From positions 1-64,000 of the forward strand of contig NZ_JAAWWP010000023.1 in assembly GCF_012273655.1 (NCBI RefSeq): 64,000 nucleotides of DNA. The letters run 5' to 3'. This document shows, one piece after another, positions 7,998 through 16,313 of the stretch. The notes under the pieces were generated by a model. That model was not told the DNA's origin. It saw only the letters and a program-made list of their open reading frames with translations, and searched no databases. Made by a program: the position numbers and the translations under genes. Position 1 is the stretch's first letter; each line of letters starts with the position of its first letter. This DNA is from Streptomyces physcomitrii. GTDB lineage: Bacteria; Actinomycetota; Actinomycetes; Streptomycetales; Streptomycetaceae.

Positions 7998-9065
7998 TCA
8001 GTGGTCGCGGAAGGCCACTTCCTCCGCCATCAGGGCGAGTTCCTGCTTCCACTCCTCGGGCAGCGGGGCGGTGGCGAGCGCGCCCTTGGCCTCGGCGACC
8101 AACTCCTCGATGCGGCGCTCGACCTCCTCGCGGACGCCGTTGCCGTTCAGCGCCTCGGCGAGGGCGGCGGCGTCCCACTCGGCGGCGCGCACCAGCTCGC
8201 CCACCGAGGCGTCGCGCAGCGCGGCCAGGCTGACCAGGAGGGTCATCTTGTGCTGGCCCGCGTCGGCGCCGACCGGCTTGCCGACGGTGTCCTTGTCGCC
8301 GTAGGTGTCGATGAGGTCGTCGCGCAGCTGGAAGGCCTCGCCGAGCGCGGTGCCGTACGCCTCGAAAGCGGCGGCGGCGGAGGCGTCCCCGGCAAGGGCG
8401 GCGCCCAGTTCGAGCGGGCGGTGGATGCTGTAGCGGCCGGACTTGGCGTTGGCGATGTAGCGGGCCAGCTTCGGGTCCGGGACCGACTCGGCGGCCACGG
8501 TGACGTCCAGGTGCTGGCCGACGATCATCTCGCTGGTCATCCGGCTCCACACCTGCCGGGCCCGGGCGGGCAGCTCCTGGGTGAGCTGCGCCGCGTAGGA
8601 GAAGGCGAGGTCCCCGGCGAGGATGGCGATGCCCTCGCCGTAGCGGCGGGGCTCGCCCTGCCAGCCGGAGGCCTGGTGCCGCGCGGTGTGCTGCACGTGC
8701 ACGGTGGGGATGCCGCGCCGCAGGTCCGAGTCGTCGATGACGTCGTCGTGGATGAGCGCGAAGGCGTGCAGCAGCTCCACGGCGGCGGCGGCGTCCGCCA
8801 CCCGGCTGTCACCGGGGTCGCCGCCCGCGGAGAGGAAGCCCGCGGCGCAGAAGGCGGGGCGCAGCCGCTTGCCGCCGGCGCGCACCAGCTCCCGGATGGC
8901 GTCGACGGGGACGGCGGCACGCGGGTCGACGGCCGACCATTCGGCGTGCTCGGCGCCGAGCAGGTCCACGAGCCGCTGTTCGGCGCGGTCGAGGACCTCG
9001 GCGCGGGACTCGGCGGCGAGCCCACCCGGGCGCTCGATGGCCGCTGCGGCGGGTGAGACGGTCAT
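7998..9065 (-). CDS. Polyprenyl diphosphate synthase (probable GGPP/FPP synthase)
   Basis: This 355-aa all-alpha trans-prenyltransferase elongates allylic diphosphates with IPP. Both aspartate-rich motifs are intact: first DDVIDDSDLRRG (Asp107-Asp111) and second DDLIDTYGD (Asp249-Asp253). GGKRLRP near residue 64 supplies diphosphate-binding residues. There is no two-residue insertion in the first motif, which in this superfamily argues against a bacterial type II FPP synthase and for a GGPP-type enzyme. The residue five before the first Asp is Phe, so chain length remains open. RBS AGGAG lies 7-8 bases before the ATG. It follows ispH by 106 bp and would draw on the IPP/DMAPP made by the MEP enzymes of the same operon. 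Confidence 0.92.
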   Translation of the reverse strand: MTVSPAAAAIERPGGLAAESRAEVLDRAEQRLVDLLGAEHAEWSAVDPRAAVPVDAIRELVRAGGKRLRPAFCAAGFLSAGGDPGDSRVADAAAAVELLHAFALIHDDVIDDSDLRRGIPTVHVQHTARHQASGWQGEPRRYGEGIAILAGDLAFSYAAQLTQELPARARQVWSRMTSEMIVGQHLDVTVAAESVPDPKLARYIANAKSGRYSIHRPLELGAALAGDASAAAAFEAYGTALGEAFQLRDDLIDTYGDKDTVGKPVGADAGQHKMTLLVSLAALRDASVGELVRAAEWDAAALAEALNGNGVREEVERRIEELVAEAKGALATAPLPEEWKQELALMAEEVAFRDH

Positions 9066-9171
9066 CAGCGTTCTCCTGTGATCGGCGGGACGGCTGGTCC
9101 CGCGGGGCGAGGGCGCTCCCCGCGCCGGGGAACGCTGCTTCGGTCCAAGCGGACGGGGGTCGTACGCGGGG

Positions 9172-10119
9172 TCATGCGGAGGGGCGCGCCTGCCCGAGAC
9201 CCGAGGGCAGCTGGAAGACGACGTCCTCCTTGGCGGTGGTCGCGAGTTCCAGACCGCCGTAGCCCAACTCCTCCAGGCGGGTGAGGAGTTGCTCGATCAG
9301 GATCTCCGGTGCGCTGGCGCCCGCGCTCACGCCGACCGCGTCCACCCCGGTCAGCCAGTCGGTGTCCAGCTCCGTGACGTCTGGCACCAGATGGGCGGCG
9401 GTGCCCTCCAGCCGGGCCACCTCCACCATGCGCACCGAGTTGCTGGAGTTGCGCGAGCCGACGATGAGCACCAGGTCGCTGCGCCGGGCGATCTCCTTGA
9501 CGGCGATCTGCCGGTTGGTGCTCGCGTAGCAGATGTCGCCGTCGGCCGGGCTCTGCAGATCCTCGAAGCGGTCCTTGAGTTCGGCGATCACCCCGGCGGT
9601 CTCGTCCTGCGAGAGCGTGGTCTGGGTGAGCACCGCCACCGGGGTGTCCCGCGGCAGGTCGAGCTCCCGGGCGCTCTCCGCGCTCTCCACGATGACCGTA
9701 CGGTCGGGGGCCTCGCCGTAGGTGCCCTCGACCTCCTCGTGGTCGGCGTGGCCCACCAGGAGCAGGGTGCGGCCGTCGCGGGCGTAGCGCCGGGCCTCCT
9801 GGTGCACCTTGGAGACCAGCGGGCAGGTGGCGTCGATGGTGGTGAGTTCGCGCGCCTGCGCATTGCCACGGACCTCGGGGGAGACCCCGTGCGCGGAGAA
9901 CACGCAGACCGCCCCCGGTGGAATATCCTCCTCCGAATCCACGAAGATCGCGCCCTGCCGCTTCAGCACCGCCACCACGTAGTGGTTGTGCACGATTTCT
10001 TTTCGCACGTATACCGGAGCGCCGTGCACTTCCAACGCTTTCTCGACGATTGCTATCGCCCGGCGCACCCCCGCGCAGAAACCGCGTGGTTCGGCGAGGA
10101 TCACTTTCTTTTCGGTCAC
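9172..10119 (-). CDS. ispH: 4-hydroxy-3-methylbut-2-enyl diphosphate reductase
   Basis: IspH (LytB) is the [4Fe-4S] enzyme that converts HMBPP to IPP and DMAPP, the last MEP step. The three cluster-ligating cysteines are present in their usual settings: RGFCAGV (Cys15), IDATCPL (Cys99) and GDICYAST (Cys197). I chose the GTG at 10119 because AGGAG lies 9 bases upstream and the protein then starts VTEKKVILAEPRGFCAG as in homologues; an in-frame ATG at 10158 would add 13 unconserved residues. Length from GTG is 315 aa, normal for the family. It is the first gene of the left operon, facing the divergent aminotransferase gene across a 240-bp promoter region. Confidence 0.95.
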   Translation of the reverse strand: MTEKKVILAEPRGFCAGVRRAIAIVEKALEVHGAPVYVRKEIVHNHYVVAVLKRQGAIFVDSEEDIPPGAVCVFSAHGVSPEVRGNAQARELTTIDATCPLVSKVHQEARRYARDGRTLLLVGHADHEEVEGTYGEAPDRTVIVESAESARELDLPRDTPVAVLTQTTLSQDETAGVIAELKDRFEDLQSPADGDICYASTNRQIAVKEIARRSDLVLIVGSRNSSNSVRMVEVARLEGTAAHLVPDVTELDTDWLTGVDAVGVSAGASAPEILIEQLLTRLEELGYGGLELATTAKEDVVFQLPSGLGQARPSA

Positions 10120-10359
10120 GACTGGAAACTCCTGTCGGTCCGTGGGATTGGGGATCACCGTCGGGCACGCGTCCGAGACAAGTCAAGGTTTCCTGATTGG
10201 CAATAACCGAGCATCCGGCTAATAGGCAGTGTTCTGCGCGCAGTTGCCCGTTCCTGCCCCGCCGATTGCCAATGGCTTGTCGGGTCATTGCTATCGAACG
10301 CCGCCCGAGCCCCCGTCTACCTTCGGTCCGAGCATCAGCGCCGAGAGGACTGGAGTGAG
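10120..10359. promoter_or_regulatory. Divergent intergenic promoter region with inverted repeat
   Basis: This 240-bp, locally AT-richer stretch separates ispH (minus) from the first aminotransferase (plus) and must carry the promoters of both blocks. ATTGGCAAT at 10196-10204 and its exact reverse complement ATTGCCAAT at 10265-10273 form an inverted pair 60 bp apart, suitable for a DNA-looping or two-site regulator. The plus-strand gene has a Shine-Dalgarno GGAG at 10352-10355, close to its ATG at 10360. I cannot assign -35/-10 boxes with confidence. Confidence 0.5.
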
Positions 10360-11586
10360 ATGGCCAGCAAGGCGACAACCGCTACGGACACCGCCGTGGA
10401 CGCCGTTCCCTTCTTCACCCAAGCGGAGTCCTTCGAGCGGCAGTGGCCGCGGCTCAGCGCCCATCTGGACGAGATATGCGAGTCGGGCGTCTACAGCAAC
10501 GGGCCGAAGACCGCCGAACTCGAAGCCGCCCTGGGCCGCTACACCGGAGCCCGGCACGCGATCGCGGTGGGCAACGGCACCGACGCCCTGGTCCTGCTGC
10601 TGCGCGCCGCGGGCATCGGGCCGGGCGACGAGGTCATCGTGCCCGCGTTCAGCTTCTTCGCCTCCGCCAGCTCGGTGGCCCTGGTGGGCGCGGTCCCGGT
10701 CTTCGCCGACATCGACCCGCTCACCTACGCCCTGGACCCGGCCGGTCTGGAAGCGCTGATCACCCCGCGCACCAAGGCGATCATGCCGGTCCACCTGTTC
10801 TGCCAGCCCGCCGACATGGCCGCCGTCGCCGAGGTCGCCGAACGCCACGGGCTGCTCGTCCTGGAGGACAGCGCCGAGGGCATCGGCATGCGCCTCGGCG
10901 GCCGGCACACCGGTCTGCTCGGCGCGGGCGGAGTGCTCTCCTTCTTCCCGACCAAGACCCTGGGCGCCCTGGGCGACGCGGGCATGGTCCTCACCGACGA
11001 CGACCGACTGGCCGACACGGTACGGCGGTTGCGCGACCACGGCCGCCCCGCCACCGCCCGCGCGGCCGCGCCGCCCGGACCCCGCCCCGACCCGGTGGGC
11101 CGCGCCGAGCGCGCCCTCCAGGGCGAACTGGTCGGCACCAACAGCAAGATGGACGAGATCCAGGCCGCCACGCTGCTCACCAAGCTGACCACCCTGGACG
11201 AGGACATCCGCCGCCGCGCCCTGCTCGCCGACGCCTACAGCCGCCGCCTGCGTGGCATCCCCGGGGTGCGCAGACTCCCGAGCGTCGTCCAGCACGAGGC
11301 CGAGGTCGACCCGGTCTTCTACGTCTACCTGATCGAGGCCGACCGCCGGGACGCCCTGGTCGCCCACCTCACCGCGGCGGGCATCGGCACCGAGACGTAC
11401 TACCCGCTGCCGCTGCACCGGCAGCCCTGCTTCGCCCATCTCGGCCACCAGCAGGGGGACTTCCCCCGTGCCGAGGCGGCCAGCCACCGCACCGTCGCGC
11501 TGCCGCTCTACCCCGAACTCACCCTGACGCAGCTGGGCGGGGTGTGCGAAGCCATCCGCTCCTTCTTCACCGGGAGTACGTCATGA
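10360..11586 (+). CDS. DegT/DnrJ/EryC1 PLP-dependent aminotransferase 1
   Basis: This 408-aa fold-type I PLP enzyme is of the sugar aminotransferase family. Visible features are GNGTDAL near residue 71, LEDSAEG with the pyridine-nitrogen Asp170, FFPTKTLG with the Schiff-base Lys199, and NSKMDEIQAA. Family members transfer an amino group, usually from glutamate, to keto-sugars, ketocyclitols or (AHBA synthase) an aminodehydroshikimate-type substrate. The start at 10360 (MASKATT) is preferred over an upstream ATG at 10288 because GGAG precedes it and the extra 24 residues look untranslated. It overlaps the next aminotransferase gene by 4 bp. Probably it aminates a keto-sugar produced by one of the Gfo/Idh oxidoreductases. 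Confidence 0.92.
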   Translation: MASKATTATDTAVDAVPFFTQAESFERQWPRLSAHLDEICESGVYSNGPKTAELEAALGRYTGARHAIAVGNGTDALVLLLRAAGIGPGDEVIVPAFSFFASASSVALVGAVPVFADIDPLTYALDPAGLEALITPRTKAIMPVHLFCQPADMAAVAEVAERHGLLVLEDSAEGIGMRLGGRHTGLLGAGGVLSFFPTKTLGALGDAGMVLTDDDRLADTVRRLRDHGRPATARAAAPPGPRPDPVGRAERALQGELVGTNSKMDEIQAATLLTKLTTLDEDIRRRALLADAYSRRLRGIPGVRRLPSVVQHEAEVDPVFYVYLIEADRRDALVAHLTAAGIGTETYYPLPLHRQPCFAHLGHQQGDFPRAEAASHRTVALPLYPELTLTQLGGVCEAIRSFFTGSTS

Positions 11587-12740
11587 CGACCGAGACCACC
11601 TCGCGCACCCCGGCCCTCGCCGACGTCCCCTACGCCGACGCCCGCCTCGGCGAGCGCGACCGGGAGCTGCTGCGCGCCACGCTCCACGAGGTCGGCACCG
11701 ACCCCGAGCAGAAGTTCATCCTCGGCCGCCGCACCGCCGCCCTGGAGCAGGCCCTCGCCGAACAGGCGGGCGCCCGGCACGCGGTGGCCTGCGGCAGCGG
11801 CACCCTCGCCCTGGCCCTCGCGCTGCGCGCCGTCGGCGTGGTCGCCGGTGACGAGGTGATCGTCCCGGCCTTCGGCGCCGAGCCGCTGGCCGCGACCGTG
11901 CTGAGCATCGGCGCCGTACCGGTCTTCGCCGACGTCGACCCGCTGACCATGACCATCGACCCGGTGGACGCGGAGAGCCGGGTCACCGAGGTCACCCGCG
12001 CCGTCGTCCCGGCCCACCTCTTCACCACCATGGCCGACATGCCCGCCATCCGGGCCCTCGCCCGGCGGCACGGGCTCGCGGTGGTCGAGGACGCGGCGGT
12101 GGCGCAGGGCGCGAAGCTCGCCGGGCAGGCGGCCGGCACCTGGGGCGACGCGGGGCTGTACTCCTTCTTCCCGGTCAAGCCCTTCGGGATGCCCGGCGAG
12201 GGCGCCGTCGTCGTCACCGACAAGCCCGAGATCTCGGACGCGGTACGGCAGTTGCGCAACCACGGCCAGGACGGCGTGCACCGCTTCGTCCACCACGAGA
12301 TCGGGGTCAACAGCCGCTTCGACGAGGTCCTCGCGGGCTACCAGCTGGGCCGCCTCGACCGCGCCGGGGAGATGCTCGCCCGGCGGGCCGAGATCGCCGA
12401 GCTCTACAGCACCCGCTTCGCCCCGCTGCGCCAGCGCGGCCTGCTCGCCCCCGCCACCGGCGCGGACGGCCAGTGCCACTACGTCTACGCCGTGCAGACC
12501 ATCTGCCGGGACGCCCTCGCCGCCCACCTCGCCGCCCAGGGCATCGGCAGCCGCGTCTACTACCCGGTGCCGCTGCCCCGGCTGCCCGCCTTCGCCGCTT
12601 ACGCGGGGGAGAGCTCCAACGGCCGCCGCCCCGGCGCGGAACTCGCCGCCGCCCGCCACCTGGCGCTGCCGCTGCACCTCGGGCTCACCGACCGGGACGC
12701 CGAACGGACCGCCGATGCCGTCAGCGCCTTCTTCAGCTGA
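11583..12740 (+). CDS. DegT/DnrJ/EryC1 PLP-dependent aminotransferase 2
   Basis: This 385-aa paralogue of the preceding protein starts at an ATG overlapping the upstream stop (ATGA). PLP residues are conserved at the same positions: VVEDAAV with Asp170 and FFPVKPFG with Lys199, followed by GVNSRFDEV. Apart from these the two proteins are divergent, so they likely serve two different transamination steps, or one has another function (DegT enzymes can also dehydrate). Tandem DegT genes with a nucleotide-sugar dehydrogenase suggest a diamino sugar, diamino uronic acid or aminocyclitol. The downstream dehydrogenase follows after 57 bp. Confidence 0.9.
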   Translation: MTTETTSRTPALADVPYADARLGERDRELLRATLHEVGTDPEQKFILGRRTAALEQALAEQAGARHAVACGSGTLALALALRAVGVVAGDEVIVPAFGAEPLAATVLSIGAVPVFADVDPLTMTIDPVDAESRVTEVTRAVVPAHLFTTMADMPAIRALARRHGLAVVEDAAVAQGAKLAGQAAGTWGDAGLYSFFPVKPFGMPGEGAVVVTDKPEISDAVRQLRNHGQDGVHRFVHHEIGVNSRFDEVLAGYQLGRLDRAGEMLARRAEIAELYSTRFAPLRQRGLLAPATGADGQCHYVYAVQTICRDALAAHLAAQGIGSRVYYPVPLPRLPAFAAYAGESSNGRRPGAELAAARHLALPLHLGLTDRDAERTADAVSAFFS

Positions 12741-12797
12741 CCCGGCCGCCCGCAACCCCTCCCGTGAGCTGACCAACTTCCTTCGACAGGAGCACCA

Positions 12798-14063
12798 GTG
12801 AACAGCAAGGTCGTCGTTGTCGGGCAGGGGTACGTGGGTCTGCCGGTCGCCGTCCGGGCGGCCCGGGCCGGCCATACGGTCATCGGGTACGACGTGGACG
12901 TCGAACGCATCCGGCGCCTCGGCAAGGGCGAGTCCTACGTCGAGGACATCCAGGACGCGGAACTCGCCGAACTCCTGCAGGTGGGCACCTATCTGCCCAC
13001 CACCGATCCGTTCGACCTCGACGGCTTCGACATCGCCGTCATCACCGTGCCGACCCCGCTCAGGGAGGGCGCCCCCGACCTGAGCTACATCGAGTCGGCC
13101 GCCGAGACCCTGGCCGCCCGGCTGCGCCCCGGCGCCACCGTGGTCCTGGAGTCCACCACTTATCCGGGCACCACCGTCGAACTCCTCGTCCCCCTCCTGG
13201 AGAAGGGCTCCGGACTCAGCGCCGGGGAGGACTTCCACGTCGGCTACAGCCCCGAGCGCATCGACCCGGGCAACCCGACCTGGCGCCTGGAGAACACCCC
13301 CAAGGTCGTCTCCGGCATCGACCCGGCCTCGCTGGAGGCCGTCCAGGCCTTCTACGCCACCCTCACCGGCACCACCGTCCCGGTGCGCACCACCGAGGTC
13401 GCCGAACTCTCCAAGCTGATCGAGAACACCTTCCGGCACGTCAACATCGCCCTGGTCAACGAGATGGCGATGTACGCGCACGAACTCGGCGTGGACGTCT
13501 GGGAGGCCCTGGACGCCGCCGCCTCCAAACCCTTCGGCTTCATGCGCTTCACCCCCGGCCCCGGCGTCGGCGGCCACTGCCTGCCGGTCGACCCGGAGTA
13601 CCTGTCCTGGCGGGTGCGCCGCACCCTCGGCCGCAGCTTCCAGTTCGTGGAGCTGGCCAACCACATCAACGGCCACATGCCCGACCACGTGGTCCAGCGG
13701 CTGCTGCTCGCCTTCAACTCCCGCCGCAGGGCGCTGGCCGGCTCGACCGTGCTGCTGCTCGGCCTCGCCTACAAGCCCAACACCGGCGACGTCCGCGAGT
13801 CGCCCGCGCTGCGGGTCGCGGAACTGCTCCTGGAGATGGGCGCCAACGTCCGCGCCACCGACCCGTACGTGGTCGAGGCGGTCACCGTGGACAGCAAGCT
13901 GGTGCGCTGCGACTTCACCAAGGAGGAGCTGGCCGCCGCCGACGCGGTGGTGCTGCTCACCGACCACGACGACTTCGACTACGAACTCGTCCGCGACCAG
14001 GCCCAGTTCGTCCTGGACTGCCGGCACCGCCTGGAGACCGGTGCCACCGTCGAGGTCCTCTGA
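12798..14063 (+). CDS. UDP-N-acetylhexosamine 6-dehydrogenase (WecC/WbpA-type nucleotide-sugar dehydrogenase)
   Basis: This 421-aa NAD-dependent dehydrogenase oxidises the C6 alcohol of a nucleotide sugar twice to the uronic acid. Marks are the N-terminal Rossmann motif VVGQGYVGLP (residues 8-16), ESTTYPGTT, the catalytic lysine segment ELSKLIENTFRHVNIALVNE around Lys206, and the thiohemiacetal cysteine Cys261 in GPGVGGHCLPVDP. The pattern is that of the UDP-ManNAc/UDP-GlcNAc dehydrogenase branch rather than UDP-glucose dehydrogenases. An upstream AGGAG sits 7 bases before the start. In the WbpA-WbpB-WbpE route such an enzyme works with a Gfo/Idh 3-dehydrogenase and a DegT aminotransferase to give a 3-amino uronic acid; all three families occur here. 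Confidence 0.92.
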   Translation: MNSKVVVVGQGYVGLPVAVRAARAGHTVIGYDVDVERIRRLGKGESYVEDIQDAELAELLQVGTYLPTTDPFDLDGFDIAVITVPTPLREGAPDLSYIESAAETLAARLRPGATVVLESTTYPGTTVELLVPLLEKGSGLSAGEDFHVGYSPERIDPGNPTWRLENTPKVVSGIDPASLEAVQAFYATLTGTTVPVRTTEVAELSKLIENTFRHVNIALVNEMAMYAHELGVDVWEALDAAASKPFGFMRFTPGPGVGGHCLPVDPEYLSWRVRRTLGRSFQFVELANHINGHMPDHVVQRLLLAFNSRRRALAGSTVLLLGLAYKPNTGDVRESPALRVAELLLEMGANVRATDPYVVEAVTVDSKLVRCDFTKEELAAADAVVLLTDHDDFDYELVRDQAQFVLDCRHRLETGATVEVL

Positions 14064-14098
14064 GACGAGGCAGGGCCCGCCGAGCCCGGCGGACCCGC

Positions 14099-14130
14099 GC
14101 CGTGCCGCGCCCCCCCCCGCGCGGCGCGGC
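14099..14130 (+). terminator. Strong hairpin with C8 loop between dehydrogenase and CreE-like gene
   Basis: A 12-bp stem (14099-14110 with 14119-14130, one G-U pair) encloses a loop of eight C residues. No U-run follows, as is usual for actinomycete terminators. It lies 36 bp after the dehydrogenase stop and 97 bp before the CreE-like start, so it may terminate or attenuate transcription entering the nitrite genes. Confidence 0.5.
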
Positions 14131-14226
14131 CCCGACGAGACCCGGACAACACACCCCGGCCGTCCGGTGCCCGCCGCGTCCCGCCCCGGACGCGCGCCGG
14201 GGCGCCCAGGAAAGACGGAGACTTGA

Positions 14227-16209
14227 GTGAGTGACGGACACCTGGAGGTCTGCCTCGTCGGCGCCGGCCCGCGAGGCCTGTCGGTCCTGGAGCGGCTGTG
14301 CGCCAACGCCCGCCGGCACCTCCCGCCGGGACGCACCCTCAGGGTGCACGTGGTGGACCCCCACCGCCCCGGCGCCGGAGGCGTCTGGCGCACCGACCAG
14401 TCGCACCACCTCCTGATGAACACGGTGGCCTCCCAGGTCACCCTGTTCACCGACGAGAGCGTGGAGATCGAGGGCGACATCGCCCCGGGACCGAGCCTGT
14501 ACGAATGGGCCGCCGCGCTCGTCCAGGACACCGAGCCGCTGCCCGGCGCCGGGCTCGACCCGGCCGGCTACGACGACCAGGTCCGCGCCGAGGCACGCGA
14601 TCTGACCCCCGACTCGTACCCCACCCGGGCCTTCTACGGCCACTACCTGGAGTGGGTCTTCCGCCAGGTGGTGCGCGAGGCGCCCGGGCGGCTGAGCGTC
14701 CTCGTCCATCCGCGGCGGGCGGTCGCCCTGGACGGCCCGCCCGAGGGACCGCAGTCCCTGCGCCTCGACGACGGCTCCCGGCTCACCGGCCTGGACGCGG
14801 TGGTCCTCGCCCAGGGCCACCTGCCGGTGCGCGAGAGCGCCACCGGGCGCGCCCTCGCGGACTTCGCCGCCGAGCACGGGCTGCGGTACGTCCCGCCCGC
14901 CAACCCGGCCGACCTCGACCTCTCCGCCATCCGGCCCCGGGAGGCGGTCGCCCTGCGCGGACTCGGCCTGAACTTCTTCGACCACCTGACCCTGCTCACC
15001 CTCGGCCGGGGCGGCACCTACACCCGCACCGGCGGCACCCTCGTCTACCACCCCTCCGGCCGCGAGCCCCGGCTGTACGCCTCCTCCCGGCGCGGCGTCC
15101 CGTACCACTCGCGCGGCCACAACCAGAAGGGCGCGCACGGCCGCCACACGCCCCGGGTGCTCACCCCGGACGTACTGGAGCGGCTGCGCGCCGACGCCGA
15201 GCGCCGCGGCGGCCTCGAATTCGGCACCGACCTGTGGCCGCTGATCGCCAAGGAGGTCGAGACCGTCTACTACGCGGCGGTGCTCGCCGGGCGCGCCGGG
15301 GCGGCCGAGGCCGAGTCCTTCGCCGACCGCTACGTGCGCACCGCCTGGGGATCGGCCGGGGAACTCGACCTGCTGGACGCCTTCGGCATCGGCCCCGGCG
15401 ACCGCTGGGACTGGAAGAACCTGTGGGCCCCGCAGGCGGAGCGGGGCTTCCACGGGGTCGGCGACCACCACGGCTGGCTGGTGGAGACGCTCCGCGGCGA
15501 CCTCGCCGAGTCCGCGCGGGGCAATGTCGAGGGCCCGCTGAAGTCCGCCCTGGACGTGCTGCGGGACCTGCGCAACGAGGTCCGCCTGGTGGTGGACCAC
15601 TCCGGTCTGCGGGGGCGCTCCTACCGCGACGACCTGGAGCGCTGGTTCACCCCGCTCAACGCCTTCCTGTCCATCGGTCCGCCCCCGGACCGCATCGAGC
15701 AGATGATCGCGCTCATCGAGGCGGACGTGGTGCGCGTCCTCGGCCCCGGCATGCGGGTCGGCACCGACCCCGGGCGGCGCGCCTTCACCGTGGAGGCCCC
15801 CGCGGTCCCCGGCTCCCTGGCCCATGTCACCACCCTCATCGAGGCCCGGCTGCCCGAACCCGACATCCGCCGCACCACCGACCCCCTGCTCGGCCATCTG
15901 CTCACCACCGGACAGGCCCGCCCCTACACCATCCCCGACCCCGAACTCGGCGCCTACGAGACCGGCGGCCTCGCCGTCACCCCCCGCCCCTACCGCCTGG
16001 TGGACGCCGAGGGCCGCGCCCACCCGCGCCGCTTCGCCTACGGGATCCCGACCGAGGCCGTGCACTGGGCGACTGCCGCCGGGATCCGCCCCGGCGTCAA
16101 CTCGGTGACCCTCCAGGACTCGGACGCCATCGCCCTGGCCGTCCTGGAACTGCCCGCCACCCGCGACCGTTCACCGGCCGCCGAGTCCGGCACCTCCCGC
16201 ACGCCCTGA
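14227..16209 (+). CDS. CreE/FzmM-like flavin-dependent aspartate N-monooxygenase (nitrosuccinate-forming)
   Basis: This 660-aa protein is an FAD/NAD(P)-binding protein of the NAD_binding_9 type. It starts with a dinucleotide-binding motif VGAGPRGLSVLERL (Gly12-Gly17) and continues through HLLMNTVASQVTLFTD and a second nucleotide-binding region near VVLAQGHLPVRE. Length and architecture match CreE, FzmM and relatives, which oxidise L-aspartate in steps to nitrosuccinate. The assignment is strengthened by the next gene, which encodes the matching lyase family. The GTG start at 14227 has GGAG six bases upstream. I read the pair as the aspartate-nitrosuccinate pathway delivering nitrous acid. A general FAD/NAD(P)-binding protein of other function is possible if the aspartate-binding residues differ; those need alignment. 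Confidence 0.8.
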   Translation: MSDGHLEVCLVGAGPRGLSVLERLCANARRHLPPGRTLRVHVVDPHRPGAGGVWRTDQSHHLLMNTVASQVTLFTDESVEIEGDIAPGPSLYEWAAALVQDTEPLPGAGLDPAGYDDQVRAEARDLTPDSYPTRAFYGHYLEWVFRQVVREAPGRLSVLVHPRRAVALDGPPEGPQSLRLDDGSRLTGLDAVVLAQGHLPVRESATGRALADFAAEHGLRYVPPANPADLDLSAIRPREAVALRGLGLNFFDHLTLLTLGRGGTYTRTGGTLVYHPSGREPRLYASSRRGVPYHSRGHNQKGAHGRHTPRVLTPDVLERLRADAERRGGLEFGTDLWPLIAKEVETVYYAAVLAGRAGAAEAESFADRYVRTAWGSAGELDLLDAFGIGPGDRWDWKNLWAPQAERGFHGVGDHHGWLVETLRGDLAESARGNVEGPLKSALDVLRDLRNEVRLVVDHSGLRGRSYRDDLERWFTPLNAFLSIGPPPDRIEQMIALIEADVVRVLGPGMRVGTDPGRRAFTVEAPAVPGSLAHVTTLIEARLPEPDIRRTTDPLLGHLLTTGQARPYTIPDPELGAYETGGLAVTPRPYRLVDAEGRAHPRRFAYGIPTEAVHWATAAGIRPGVNSVTLQDSDAIALAVLELPATRDRSPAAESGTSRTP

Positions 16210-16211
16210 CA

Positions 16212-16260
16212 CCGCGGGCGGGCCGGGCGGCCGGGCCACCACCGCCGGACCCGCCCGCGG
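16212..16260 (+). terminator. Large hairpin between CreE-like and CreD-like genes
   Basis: A perfect 11-bp GC stem (16212-16222 with 16250-16260) closes a 27-base loop just after the CreE-like stop. Being inside an apparent two-gene unit, it could be an attenuator or an mRNA-stabilising structure that sets the monooxygenase-to-lyase ratio. Confidence 0.4.
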
Positions 16261-16313
16261 CCGCCCGGCCAGGACCGTACGACCAGGACGCCCCGAACCA
16301 CCAGGAAGCAGCG

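Noticed and set aside
9117..9131. Small hairpin between ispH and the prenyl synthase gene
   Set aside because: Only 6 bp of stem with a 3-base loop inside a co-directional operon; too weak to call a terminator.
10288..10359. Upstream ATG extension of the first aminotransferase
   Set aside because: The added 24 residues lack homology-like character and would occupy promoter sequence; GGAG directly precedes the ATG at 10360.
14227..16209. Siderophore-type ornithine/lysine N-hydroxylase
   Set aside because: It is about 200 residues longer than those enzymes, with a different N-terminal arrangement and no siderophore genes around.
14298..16313. Frame continuing upstream of the lyase gene
   Set aside because: It is an out-of-frame shadow of the CreE-like gene; the lyase family homology begins at 16314 with a ribosome-binding site.
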